NCBI GenBank assembly: GCA_947632565.1
Contig: CANRPT010000008.1
Location: 1-40,962 of the forward strand
Source of the DNA: an uncultured Bacilli bacterium
GTDB lineage: Bacteria > Bacillota_I > Bacilli_A > RF39 > UBA660
DNA length: 40,962 bases
Direction of reading: 5' to 3'
In this document: positions 1-7,549 of the stretch, in pieces
Layout of the letters: each line of letters starts with the position of its first letter
Numbering within the stretch: the first letter of the stretch is position 1
Notes under the pieces: model-generated
Database searches by the model: none
Told to the model about the DNA's origin: nothing
Seen by the model: only the letters and a program-made list of their open reading frames with translations
Translations under genes and position numbers: made by a program

Positions 1-107
1 GTATACTCATTATTATTTAATTTTTTTATATTTTTAATTTTTTTATTTTTATAATAATCTAATCCTCTCCAACATGATGAACCACTGGCACTTGTAATTA
101 CACTCAT
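1..107 (-). CDS. N-terminal fragment of a SWIM zinc-finger-like protein (cut by window edge)
   Basis: An open frame starts at the ATG at 107-105 and runs off the left edge, giving about 35 residues. An AAGGAG sequence lies about 12 bases upstream of the ATG. The visible peptide starts MSVITSASGSSCWRGLDYY and continues with a lysine-rich stretch and NNNEYT. The pattern of a conserved RGxDYY followed by a basic segment and a predicted strand is what I recall from the N-termini of Firmicute SWIM zinc-finger proteins, whose CxCx(n)CxH motif would lie outside the window. The family call rests on that resemblance only. The gene is preceded by copy A of the leader module (197-313). Confidence 0.45.
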   Translation of the reverse strand, partial: MSVITSASGSSCWRGLDYYKNKKIKNIKKLNNNEY

Positions 108-196
108 CCAAAATCACTACTCCTTCATCTTTATAATTCTAACTTTTTATTTTCTTCTAATTGAATAAATTACATTTTTAATTCTTCTTAATTATA

Positions 197-313
197 TCCA
201 AAAATGTAAAATTTTTTTCTAATAGTTTCCTTTATTTATAAGGGTTTGTGATGGTGTTTCCATAAATCGGTATCGCACAATTAATATTTGTTTTATTTTC
301 ATTATTCATTTTT
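197..313. repeat. Leader module, copy A (direct repeat of 1351-1464)
   Basis: About 115 bases align to 1351-1464 in the same orientation with scattered mismatches and small gaps. Shared blocks include CTAATAGTTTCC, GTATCGCACA and TATTTGTTTTATTTTCATTA. Read on the minus strand, the module begins with a mini-frame starting MNNENKTNINCAI. In this copy it runs 25 residues (309-232) before TAA and overlaps the end of the RhuM-like gene. It ends about 90 bases before the start of the partial SWIM-like gene. No function is known to me. Confidence 0.75.
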
Positions 314-1330
314 ATCACCACAACTTTTACTTTCTTCCATTAATAAATCAAAATATGATTTATATAATTTATCTTGTTTAACTCTATATTTTTCAAATTC
401 TGTTAATGCTTTATCACAAGCAATTTCATGTGATATTTTTCCAGCATCTTTTAAAATATCTCTATCATCTGCAAGTAGAAATTTATCAATTCTATTTGCC
501 CAATCTTCCATTGTCATCGGAATATGTCTTCTTGCTCTATTTTCTGCAATTTCTAAAAATGCACTAACTATCCCCTCCAAATCTTTTAACTCATCATTGG
601 ACAAATAATTTTTAGCAATAATAACATCTGATTCCATTATTTTGCCATTAGGATAATTTTTCCATGATGTTAAACCCATATGGTTTTTATTCGCATCAAC
701 TCTATCATATATTATTTCAGCAGCAGTTTGTTTTGAAACAGCATAGTGCATTTTATTTTGAACTTTTTTAAAAAAATCAACAGAAATAGGAGATTTAGGG
801 TCATAGTCAATGCTTGTTGCATATATATATATCTGTTACTTTTTGATAAAATCTTCTTTCAGACAATCGTATTTCTCTTATCTCTTCCAGTAACTTTTCA
901 AAATAATCTTTATCAATAAATGAGCCGTTTTTCATTCTTTCTTTATCTAATACATAACCTTGAATCGTAAAAGTCTTTAAAACACTAGTAGCCCATCTTC
1001 TAAATTGAGTAGCCCTAATTGAATTCACTCTGTATCCTACAGAAATTATTGCATCTAAATTATAATATTCTGTTTGATATTTTTTCCCATCTTCAGCAGT
1101 ATGTTCCATTTTGGAACATACTGTTTTTTATCTAATTCATTTTCATTAAAAATATTATTTAAATGTTTTGTAATAGCTGGTCTTTGAACATAAAAAAGTT
1201 CTGCAATTGCCTTTTGAGTCATCCAAAGAGTTTCATTCTCATATCTTACTTGAATGCCTTTATCTTTTTCTTGTACTTTAAAAGTAATAAACTCTTCAGT
1301 ACTACTTCTTATCATTAAATCTTTTGCCAT
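302..1330 (-). pseudogene. RhuM-family gene broken by two frameshifts
   Basis: Three collinear fragments in different frames together cover a RhuM (Salmonella virulence protein RhuM-type) protein of about 340 residues. The N-terminal part (from the ATG at 1330, after AAAGGAG) carries ENETLWMTQKAIAELF and HLNNIF. The middle part (about 1109-807) has KMEHTAEDGKKY, YNLDAIISVGYRVNS and ATQFRRWATSVL. The C-terminal part (about 751-302) has MHYAVSKQTAAEIIYDRVDA and IPMTMEDWANRIDKFL. The first break is in an A6 run near 1114-1119, where seven A residues would restore the frame. The second is in an (AT)n run near 822-832, where removing one AT unit would restore it. Either both are real decay or slippage, or they are sequencing errors. 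The family is a phage/Fic-like accessory protein of unclear function. Confidence 0.8.
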
Positions 1331-1350
1331 TTCTTCATCTCCTTTACAAT

Positions 1351-1464
1351 TCCAAAATGTAAACACTTTTTCTAATAGTTTCCATTATTTATAAAAGTTT
1401 GTTAAGGGGTTTTAAAATTTCGTATCGCACAGTTGATATTTGTTTTATTTTCATTATTCATTTT
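1351..1464. repeat. Leader module, copy B (direct repeat of 197-313)
   Basis: This is the second copy of the ~115-bp module, placed immediately upstream of the broken RhuM-like gene. The minus-strand mini-frame again opens MNNENKTNINCAI but stops after 19 residues (1461-1402). The remainder of the module reads into the region just before the AAAGGAG of the RhuM-like gene. Both copies precede an accessory gene on the same strand, so a shared 5' leader or mobile leader cassette is a reasonable inference. Confidence 0.75.
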
Positions 1465-1488
1465 AAACGAATTCCATTTTATAGTAAA

Positions 1489-2016
1489 TTAAAGCTTTAT
1501 TTTGTAATAATTACTTTTTAAAGTAACAGTCCATTCATCACTTAATTTTATATTTTCTATATCTGTTTTAAATAAATTTCCTCCATTTTTCTGAATCACT
1601 TTATTTGATCCTAAATTTTTTTCATAACACCCTAATATAACTTCAGACATATTTTTTTCTTTACAAATTTCTAGTGCATAATGAAGTATCTTGGTAGCGT
1701 ATCCTTTTCTTCTTTCACTAGGCCTTACTCCATATCCAATATCTCCATATCTATTTCTAAGTGTATCCGTTAAATCAAATCTTATATTTAATAGGCCTAT
1801 TAATCTATTATTGTCAAACACTAAATATAAATAATATTTTCCCCATTCATCATCAGCAATTTTACTATTTCTATTCACTTTTTCAACCCATTCTTTATAT
1901 TTCATGTTAGTCAAACCATTACTAGCACTTATACTTTTTTCATGATTAGAATAATGTTCAATAACATATTCTTTTAATTTTTCATAATCATCTAATGTAG
2001 GTAATCTATATTCCAT
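1489..2016 (-). CDS. GNAT-family N-acetyltransferase
   Basis: A 175-residue protein with a GNAT fold signature. The acetyl-CoA binding motif A appears as RPSERRKGYATKIL near residues 98-111, preceded by the strand IGLLNIRF and followed by a C-terminal EVILGCYEKNLGSNKVIQKNGG segment typical of motif B. This type resembles the predicted acetyltransferases of the YvbK/COG3981 group, which act on small molecules or protein N-termini. The substrate cannot be read from sequence. An AGAGAGG sequence precedes the ATG. It stands alone between accessory genes, so it is probably part of the variable region rather than the core. Confidence 0.85.
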   Translation of the reverse strand: MEYRLPTLDDYEKLKEYVIEHYSNHEKSISASNGLTNMKYKEWVEKVNRNSKIADDEWGKYYLYLVFDNNRLIGLLNIRFDLTDTLRNRYGDIGYGVRPSERRKGYATKILHYALEICKEKNMSEVILGCYEKNLGSNKVIQKNGGNLFKTDIENIKLSDEWTVTLKSNYYKIKL

Positions 2017-2154
2017 TTATAAAACCTCTCTTTCTTTATCAAGAATATTTCTTTTTTAAATTTCAAAGCAATTTAAATCATTTTTTTATTCAAATTTTTA
2101 TATTTTATTTTCTATTAATTTTTCATCTATATATTCATAATTTAAGCTATTACT

Positions 2155-2955
2155 TTAAGATATAGCAGATTTTTTAGTTTCTTTTTCATATAAATCTTTT
2201 GCCCCTTTGGCAACTCCACCACCACGTTTTGCTACATTTAAATTTTCTTTTAATCCTTTTGGATGTTCTTCTCTTGCAATATCCCTTGTTGCTATTTCAC
2301 CAATATTTGTTAAAGCAACTTCTATATCAGTCATATTGTCTCTTAAAGATTCTTTTCTAAGACCTTTTAATTTTTTATATTCAGAAGCAGTCATATCTGA
2401 CCAACCTTTATATATTTCGTTCGTTAAAAGAGCATACTCTATTGGTTTAGTAATTCCCCCTTCTTTCCATATATCGGTAAGCTTAAATCGATCTACAATT
2501 CCATTTAACCTTGCTTTTATCCATTCATCATGATATCCTTTTTTGCGATAATATTCTACTGCTCTATGAACTGCAATTTCAGGATCAAATACTTCGTCAA
2601 TTCTTTCACTTCCTAAATTTGCTAGCCATAGTTTAAATGGCTCTGCTTTATTTGATGGAACTGATTCAATTAATCTTAAAATTCCCTTAGTGTCTAATAC
2701 ATCCGTATTATAAAATTTTCCATCCTTTGCTTTTAATTTCAGTTGACTACAAAATGTAGTCAACTCGGATCCTTCTTTTTTCAATCTTAACTTTAATACA
2801 GACCAATATTTTCTAGAATTACTACTATCGGTTAATACATTTATAACATCAACAACACTAAAGTAATATTCTTCTTTGTCACTATCCCAAATACTTCTTA
2901 TTTCTTTGCCTTCAAATAATTCAACAATTGTTTCTAATTTGTTTTGATGCACCAT
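2155..2955 (-). CDS. BRO-N domain (phage antirepressor-like) protein
   Basis: The start is placed at the ATG at 2955 because AAGGAG lies 6 bases upstream of it. A longer in-frame start 33 bases earlier has no such site. The 266-residue product begins with a BRO N-terminal domain: an IRSIWDSDKEEYYFSVVDV motif, followed by SRKYWSVLKLRLKKEG and the KAEPFKLWLANLGSERI helix. The C-terminal half contains YRKKGYHDEWIKARLNGI and a conserved LKGLRKESLRDNMTDIE segment. BRO proteins bind DNA and are common in phages and mobile islands. The gene has its own near-consensus promoter (2977-3005) with a possible LexA-like site inside it. Confidence 0.85.
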   Translation of the reverse strand: MVHQNKLETIVELFEGKEIRSIWDSDKEEYYFSVVDVINVLTDSSNSRKYWSVLKLRLKKEGSELTTFCSQLKLKAKDGKFYNTDVLDTKGILRLIESVPSNKAEPFKLWLANLGSERIDEVFDPEIAVHRAVEYYRKKGYHDEWIKARLNGIVDRFKLTDIWKEGGITKPIEYALLTNEIYKGWSDMTASEYKKLKGLRKESLRDNMTDIEVALTNIGEIATRDIAREEHPKGLKENLNVAKRGGGVAKGAKDLYEKETKKSAIS

Positions 2956-2976
2956 TAAAAACTCCTTAATAATCCC

Positions 2977-3005
2977 ATTATACAGCAAGAACGTTTGTTT
3001 GACAA
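2977..3005 (-). promoter_or_regulatory. Promoter of the BRO gene with LexA-like box
   Basis: On the minus strand TTGTCA (3005-3000) and TATAAT (2982-2977) are separated by 17 bases. On the plus strand the spacer contains GAACGTTTGTTT (2989-3000), which partly matches the Gram-positive LexA consensus CGAACRNRYGTTYC. The promoter is clear from sequence; LexA control is inference. Confidence 0.65.
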
Positions 3006-3144
3006 TATTGGTTCTTTATTTATCAATATACAATGCATAGAAAGAAACAAGTGAAATATTAAATAAGAAAAAATAACCTTTTTTCCTTTTCGTCAGATTA
3101 GTCATTATGGTTATTTTGTTCTCATTTTTTATTACAGTTAAATA

Positions 3145-3174
3145 GTATAAAAAGCAAAGAGTTTGTCCTTGCTT
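3145..3174 (-). terminator. Intrinsic terminator after lepB
   Basis: Minus-strand hairpin with arms AAGCAAGGA and TCTTTGCTT (one mismatch), loop CAAAC, followed by TTT. It lies just after the lepB stop. Confidence 0.7.
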
Positions 3175-3185
3175 CTATGATCTCA

Positions 3186-3683
3186 TTACTTTTTACCAAT
3201 TCGATTGAATGGATAAATAATGAAAGTGGCTTTTCCCAAAATATCACTTTTCGGAATAAAACCTAAAATTCTACTATCGACAGAATCCGTTCGATTATCC
3301 CCTAACACATAGTAAGTATTCTCTGGAATTTTTTGTTCCGGAATATCATAAGTAATATCACTTCCATATGTATCCTTTATCTTTTTATGATTGATATAAA
3401 GTTGATTCTCTTTGTATTCAATCGTTTCACCGGGAAGTCCTATAATTCTTTTAATAATTTTAGTATTTCCCGTTTGAATTACAACAATATCAAATCTCTC
3501 GATTCCTTTTACCTTTGCACTCACTTTATCTAAAATCATAATATCATGATCATGTAAAGTATTCATCATACTTTTTCCATTCACAATTACTGGGGTAAAA
3601 ATATAAGTTTTCACAACTATCACGATAAGGATTACGAGAAAATAAGGATAAATTTCTTTGATTATTTTTTTTATTTTGTCCAT
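3186..3683 (-). CDS. lepB: Signal peptidase I
   Basis: A 165-residue membrane serine protease of the SipS/LepB type, which removes signal peptides from exported preproteins at the outer face of the membrane. One N-terminal membrane segment spans about residues 11-29. Catalytic Ser38 is in GKSMMNTL, and the general base Lys78 is in the KRIIGLPGE box. The C-terminal box GDNRTDSVDSR is intact. Length is normal for Gram-positive signal peptidases. It follows rplS after a terminator hairpin by only about 35 bases, so it is probably expressed by read-through, and it has its own AGGAGTG site. The surface proteins in this window with signal peptides are likely clients. Confidence 0.95.
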   Translation of the reverse strand: MDKIKKIIKEIYPYFLVILIVIVVKTYIFTPVIVNGKSMMNTLHDHDIMILDKVSAKVKGIERFDIVVIQTGNTKIIKRIIGLPGETIEYKENQLYINHKKIKDTYGSDITYDIPEQKIPENTYYVLGDNRTDSVDSRILGFIPKSDILGKATFIIYPFNRIGKK

Positions 3684-3701
3684 TTTTCACTCCTAAAAAA
3701 G

Positions 3702-3724
3702 AAAAAATAAGGCTTGGCCTTATT
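3702..3724 (-). terminator. Terminator overlapping the rplS stop
   Basis: Minus-strand hairpin AATAAGGC-CAA-GCCTTATT followed by four T residues. The first arm includes the rplS TAA stop, so the gene ends inside the terminator. Confidence 0.85.
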
Positions 3725-4067
3725 TATCTCTTCTTTCTTTGATACGGTATCCGCCAACTAAATCTCTTAAGAATGTTAATTTAGCACGTCTTACTTTACC
3801 TTTTCTAACTACTGTAATCTTTGCAATTTTTGGAGAATGTAATGGGAAAATTCTTTCTACTCCTACTCCTGCAGAAATTTTTCTAACTGTAAAAGTTTCA
3901 CTAATTCCTCCACCTTTACGAGCGATGACAATTCCTTCAAAAGCTTGGATTCTTTCTTTGTTTCCCTCGATAATTTTTACATCCACTCTAACAGTGTCCC
4001 CTACACGAAATTCAGGAACGTTTGGATTTAATTGCTTTGCAGTAATTTTATCTACTACATTTGCCAT
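3720..4067 (-). CDS. rplS: 50S ribosomal protein L19
   Basis: L19 is part of the large subunit at the 30S-50S interface. The start is set at the ATG at 4067 ([13 protein letters not shown]), preceded by AGGGAGAG, giving 115 residues, the usual length. The longer upstream frame is leader. Family features include [13 protein letters not shown], a [16 protein letters not shown] block, [11 protein letters not shown] and the basic C-terminus [20 protein letters not shown]. The gene has its own promoter and a leader hairpin (4093-4130). It is separated here from rpsP, whereas many Bacilli have rpsP-rimM-trmD-rplS together. Confidence 0.97.
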   Translation of the reverse strand: MANVVDKITAKQLNPNVPEFRVGDTVRVDVKIIEGNKERIQAFEGIVIARKGGGISETFTVRKISAGVGVERIFPLHSPKIAKITVVRKGKVRRAKLTFLRDLVGGYRIKERRDK

Positions 4068-4092
4068 ACGATATCTCTCCCTTCTGTTTTTT

Positions 4093-4130
4093 CCAGTAAT
4101 CATATCAAATCACTAACATCGGATTACTAA
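4093..4130 (-). promoter_or_regulatory. rplS leader hairpin (candidate L19 leader)
   Basis: In the minus-strand 5' UTR, TTAGTAATC and GATTACTGG can pair as a 9-bp stem including two G-U pairs, with a 20-base loop. It begins at the predicted transcription start and ends about 25 bases before the rplS ATG. Ribosomal protein leaders upstream of rplS are known in Firmicutes; whether this is that family is inferred from position and the stem alone. Confidence 0.5.
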
Positions 4131-4138
4131 CGACTCTA

Positions 4139-4167
4139 ATTATAGCATAAGTTATTTTGAAATGCAA
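4139..4167 (-). promoter_or_regulatory. Promoter of rplS
   Basis: TTGCAT (4167-4162) and TATAAT (4144-4139) are separated by 17 bases on the minus strand, placing the start near 4131. Confidence 0.8.
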
Positions 4168-4171
4168 ATAC

Positions 4172-4194
4172 TTTTTCCGATAAGAATCATTATT
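4172..4194. repeat. 23-bp direct repeat, rplS-proximal copy
   Basis: A perfect 23-base match to 4868-4890, with core CCGATAAGAATCATTATT. It lies directly upstream of the rplS -35 element. The two copies bound a 673-bp segment carrying two small genes. Confidence 0.85.
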
Positions 4195-4200
4195 CTAAAT

Positions 4201-4437
4201 TTAGGAATTTCTTTTTATTTCTTGTTTACTTATCAGAAGTAATAGCTCTGTTAAAATAGAATCATTAGAAACAGGAAAAATTTTATCATCTATATATTCT
4301 ACAAAACATAAATCATGACCATTTATTGGATTTAGCTTACTAATATATAAATAACATCTGCCCTTTAATTTTATTTTATCTATTATATAATACTCATCAT
4401 TATTTTCTAATTCTATAATTTTCCCTTTTTCAATCAT
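4201..4437 (-). CDS. Small hypothetical protein
   Basis: A 78-residue acidic soluble protein starting MIEKGKIIELENNDEYYIID. The short beta-rich pattern is loosely like DUF1292-type small Firmicute proteins, but I do not claim membership. A GGAGC site before the ATG overlaps the end of the upstream membrane gene, so the two are likely co-transcribed. It lies inside the 23-bp repeat-bounded islet between rplS and typA. Confidence 0.7.
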   Translation of the reverse strand: MIEKGKIIELENNDEYYIIDKIKLKGRCYLYISKLNPINGHDLCFVEYIDDKIFPVSNDSILTELLLLISKQEIKRNS

Positions 4438-4438
4438 T

Positions 4439-4786
4439 TTATTTTGCTCCTTTTATACTAGGATGAATTTTATAAAGAAGTCCAACAATAGTCTCTGCAA
4501 TTATACTTATTAAAAATGAAACTGGCACACCTTCAAATTTATTTACCATATAATCTCTTCCATAAATAGTTTCAAATAGTTTAATGATTAAGTCATTTTC
4601 TGCTGCTGTTGTCGTTGAAGCAATCTTTCCAGTCAAGTACATACTTTCTCCTATATCCTTATAATGAAAGGTCATTAAGTATACCACCCCTGTCATAATA
4701 GCTGTAATTACCCCAAAATAGATTAATTTTGGAATAATGTTTTTCTTTTCTTCTTCATTTGGATTTCTGACATTTTTTATTTGCAT
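4439..4786 (-). CDS. Small membrane protein of unknown function
   Basis: Start set at the ATG at 4786, seven bases after AGAAGG; a GTG two codons upstream is too close to that site. The 115-residue product has a basic, charged N-terminus, a membrane segment at about 22-42 (IYFGVITAIMTGVVYLMTF), an intervening region of about 45 residues rich in T, A and charged residues, and a second hydrophobic segment (VSFLISIIAETIVGLLY). I do not recognise the family. It precedes the 78-aa gene with almost no gap and shares the islet with it. Confidence 0.75.
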   Translation of the reverse strand: MQIKNVRNPNEEEKKNIIPKLIYFGVITAIMTGVVYLMTFHYKDIGESMYLTGKIASTTTAAENDLIIKLFETIYGRDYMVNKFEGVPVSFLISIIAETIVGLLYKIHPSIKGAK

Positions 4787-4867
4787 ATACACACCTTCTT
4801 AAATATCTCTATTGCATCAAATTATTTATGAAAAATCTATACATTTATACTTTTGAGCAGGATAAAA

Positions 4868-4890
4868 TTTTTCCGATAAGAATCATTATT
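4868..4890. repeat. 23-bp direct repeat, typA-proximal copy
   Basis: Perfect 23-base match to 4172-4194. This copy contains the TAA stop of typA, so the repeat core originates from, or was copied from, the typA 3' end. Confidence 0.85.
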
Positions 4891-6694
4891 TTCTAGCATC
4901 AAATTTTTTTCTTGTCTCCGTATCTAGTATTCTTTTACGAAGTCTAATATGAAGTGGCGTTACTTCCACTAATTCATCACTATTAATATAATCAAGGGCA
5001 CCTTCTAAGGTAATTGGTCTAGGTCTTTTTAAAACCACTGTTTTATCGGCACTAGCAGCACGCATATTCGTTAACTGTTTTCCTTTTACTACATTTACTG
5101 CTAAATCGTTCTCACGATTACACTCTCCTATAATCATTCCTTCATAAACTTCTGTTCCCGGTTCAATAAACATAATTCCACGATCTTCTAATTGTCCTAA
5201 AGAATAAGCTGTACTTTTTCCATTATCATTGGATACTAAAACTCCTAATTTTCTTTCTCCAATATTAACATTTTCCATTTTACGATATTCTTTAAAAGTA
5301 TGATTAATAATTCCATAACCCTTGGTCATTGTCATAAATTCTGTAGAAAAACCAATTAAGCCACGAGAAGGAATTACATAATGAAGTCGTACTTGATTTT
5401 CAAAATGCACCATGTTTTCCATGATTCCTCCACGAGTACCTAATTGTTCAATGACAGCTCCCATCGATTCTTCTGGTACTTCAATCTGTAAATCTTCGAA
5501 AGGTTCCATTTTGATTCCATCGATTTCTTTTTCAATAACTTGAGGTTTGGATACTTGTAGTTCATAACCTTCACGACGCATATTTTCAATTAGAATGGAT
5601 AAATGCAATTCTCCTCTACCAGAAACCAAAAAGCTTTCTCCATCTAATGGTTCTACTCTTAAACTGACATCTCTTTGTAATTCACGATTTAAGCGATCTT
5701 CAATTTGTCTTGCGGTTAATAATTTTCCATCTTGTCCAACAAAAGGAGAAGTATTTGTACCAAAAGTCATTTGTAGTGTTGGTTCATCAATGTGTAAAAT
5801 TGGTAAAGGGAAATGTTCTCCTTGGTTACAAATTGTTTCTCCTACAGAAATATCAGCAAGTCCACTAATGGCAACAATATCACCAGCTTCTGCTTCTTCT
5901 ACTTCAATTCTTTTTAACCCTAGAAAACCAAATAGTTTTTGAATTCTAAAGTTTTTTACACTTCCATCTAAACGAATACAAGATACCATTTGTCCTACCT
6001 TGATTTTTCCATTATGTACTCTACCAATTCCAATTCTTCCTACAAATTCATTATAATCTAGTAATGCTGGTTGAAATTGAAGATTGCCATCGGGATTTCC
6101 ACCAGGTGCTGGAATTTCGGAAATAATTAAATCCAATAATTCCTGGAATCCAGGAGTTTGTGTACGAATATCGGGATCTAGACTACACGTTCCATTGATG
6201 GCAGAAGCATAAACTACTTTAAAATCTAATTGATCATCATCTGCACCTAATTCAATAAATAAATCTAAAACTTCATCTACTACTTGCTCTACTCTAGCAC
6301 TTGGTTTATCTACTTTATTAATGACTACTAATGGTTTTACTCCTGCATCTAAAGCTTTTTTTAATACAAATCTAGTTTGTGGCATGGTTCCTTCATAAGC
6401 ATCCACTACTAAAAGAACTCCATCTACCATATTCATAATACGTTCTACTTCTCCACCAAAGTCAGCATGTCCTGGAGTATCCAAAATATTAATACGATAA
6501 TCTTGATAATTAATAGCAGTAGTCTTTGCTAGAATGGTAATTCCTCTTTCTTTTTCTAATTGATTAGAATCCATGGATAAATCAGAAACATCTTCATTTT
6601 CACGAAAAGTTCCACTTGATTTTAAAATTTGATCTACTAAAGTTGTTTTTCCATGGTCTACATGGGCTATAATTGCTACATTTCTCTTTTTCAT
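4886..6694 (-). CDS. typA: Translational GTPase BipA/TypA
   Basis: A 602-residue ribosome-associated GTPase of the EF-G/LepA superfamily, involved in 50S assembly and stress adaptation. G1 is HVDHGKTT (residues 11-18), the G2 region is ERGITI, G3 is DTPGH (72-76) and G4 is NKVD (126-129). The EF-G-like domains follow, with [20 protein letters not shown], then the BipA-specific C-terminal domain with [19 protein letters not shown]. Length is normal. The ATG is preceded by GGGAGTG. It is monocistronic, with an extended -10 promoter upstream and the islet and rplS downstream. Confidence 0.97.
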   Translation of the reverse strand: MKKRNVAIIAHVDHGKTTLVDQILKSSGTFRENEDVSDLSMDSNQLEKERGITILAKTTAINYQDYRINILDTPGHADFGGEVERIMNMVDGVLLVVDAYEGTMPQTRFVLKKALDAGVKPLVVINKVDKPSARVEQVVDEVLDLFIELGADDDQLDFKVVYASAINGTCSLDPDIRTQTPGFQELLDLIISEIPAPGGNPDGNLQFQPALLDYNEFVGRIGIGRVHNGKIKVGQMVSCIRLDGSVKNFRIQKLFGFLGLKRIEVEEAEAGDIVAISGLADISVGETICNQGEHFPLPILHIDEPTLQMTFGTNTSPFVGQDGKLLTARQIEDRLNRELQRDVSLRVEPLDGESFLVSGRGELHLSILIENMRREGYELQVSKPQVIEKEIDGIKMEPFEDLQIEVPEESMGAVIEQLGTRGGIMENMVHFENQVRLHYVIPSRGLIGFSTEFMTMTKGYGIINHTFKEYRKMENVNIGERKLGVLVSNDNGKSTAYSLGQLEDRGIMFIEPGTEVYEGMIIGECNRENDLAVNVVKGKQLTNMRAASADKTVVLKRPRPITLEGALDYINSDELVEVTPLHIRLRKRILDTETRKKFDARK

Positions 6695-6723
6695 TTTTTT
6701 TCACTCCCTAAACAAACACTGGA

Positions 6724-6732
6724 ATTATACCA
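6724..6732 (-). promoter_or_regulatory. Extended -10 promoter of typA
   Basis: TGGTATAAT on the minus strand about 30 bases before the typA ATG. No good -35 is seen, consistent with an extended -10 element. Confidence 0.6.
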
Positions 6733-6741
6733 TAAATTCAT

Positions 6742-6772
6742 AGAAAAAGAAAGTACTTTTCTATACTTTCTT
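6742..6772 (-). terminator. Terminator after the XRE regulator gene
   Basis: Perfect 9-bp minus-strand hairpin, AAGAAAGTA and TACTTTCTT with an 8-base loop, followed by TTTTTC. Confidence 0.8.
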
Positions 6773-6805
6773 GATTTTCCACTTTGCATTTTCAATATGA
6801 TCCTA

Positions 6806-7054
6806 CTATTTTTTTACTATCTTTAATTTATATCCCATAGCATTTAATATTTTTAATGTTGTTGTTAAAGTTGCTGTGTGAATATTTTTCTCAAAACGTG
6901 CAATGTTAGGCTGAGAAATTCCAGTTCTCTCTTCTAAATCTTTTTGGCTCATTTTAGATTTATTTCGTATTTGGATAATTTGACAAATTAACTCAAATTC
7001 TTCATTGGAAACGGTTTCTTGATCTACAAATTTTTTTAGATTATTTTTTTTCAT
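6806..7054 (-). CDS. Small XRE-family HTH regulator (HigA-like)
   Basis: An 82-residue protein with a single helix-turn-helix of the Cro/C1 type at about residues 27-80. The recognition part is KMSQKDLEERTGISQPNIARFE, followed by the third helix ATLTTTLKILNAMGYKLKIV. This size and shape match antitoxins of HigBA/RelBE-type systems, but no toxin gene adjoins it: upstream is a terminator and downstream is typA. It is therefore an orphan regulator or a solitary antitoxin. AGAGGAG precedes the ATG, and the gene ends before its own terminator. Confidence 0.85.
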   Translation of the reverse strand: MKKNNLKKFVDQETVSNEEFELICQIIQIRNKSKMSQKDLEERTGISQPNIARFEKNIHTATLTTTLKILNAMGYKLKIVKK

Positions 7055-7130
7055 ACGAATACTCCTCTTATTTCTGTTTTATCATATCATATTTTAGACA
7101 AATTGGATAGTTTTTTCTAGAAACCATTAC

Positions 7131-7153
7131 AAAAAGTGTTAGAAAACTAACAC
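7131..7153 (-). terminator. Terminator after the rhodanese gene
   Basis: Minus-strand hairpin GTGTTAG-TTTT-CTAACAC followed by TTTTTG, just after the stop of the gene at 7161. Confidence 0.85.
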
Positions 7154-7160
7154 AATTCAT

Positions 7161-7457
7161 TTATTTTTTTTGATAATTTTGATATCCTCCAATTAAATCT
7201 ACCGTATGATACCCTAAACTATTTAAAAAAAGGCATAATTTTCTACTTTTGCTACCACTTTCACAATAAATATAATAAGTAACATCCATTTCTAAATAAT
7301 TTTCTGGCATTAAGGCCAAATAACTATAAGGAATATTCTTAGAATTTGGAATACTTCCTAATATATATTCATATTTATCACGAATATCAATTAAGGCATT
7401 TTGATTTGATGTGAAATGAATATGATCTATCTCGTTGATATCAATAGAATCATACAT
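7161..7457 (-). CDS. Single-domain rhodanese-like sulfurtransferase
   Basis: A 98-residue single rhodanese domain. The active-site loop is CESGSKS with Cys65, preceded by a strand YYIY. LIDIRDKYEYILGSIPNSKNIPY matches the conserved D-x-R and H/G-I-P-x-A-x-N-I-P region, with S35 and N38 in place of the common His and Ala. The C-terminal LIGGYQNY matches the family GG-x-x-x-W end. Such proteins carry persulfide sulfur in thiol metabolism or detoxification. It follows the T4SS operon terminator and has its own GGAGC site. Confidence 0.88.
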   Translation of the reverse strand: MYDSIDINEIDHIHFTSNQNALIDIRDKYEYILGSIPNSKNIPYSYLALMPENYLEMDVTYYIYCESGSKSRKLCLFLNSLGYHTVDLIGGYQNYQKK

Positions 7458-7522
7458 ATCATCAGCTCCATTATATTATATGTCAAAGGAAAAAAAGAAT
7501 GAAAGCTATAGATACAGTTAAA

Positions 7523-7549
7523 AAGAAAAAATGTTCAAAAAGAACATTT
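7523..7549 (-). terminator. Terminator of the T4SS operon
   Basis: Minus-strand hairpin AAATGTTC-TTTTT-GAACATTT followed by T residues. It overlaps the stop codon of the coupling-protein gene. Confidence 0.85.

Noticed and set aside
6806-7054. Toxin-antitoxin pair
   Set aside because: Only the HTH partner is present; no adjacent toxin-sized frame of the RelE/HigB type exists on either side.
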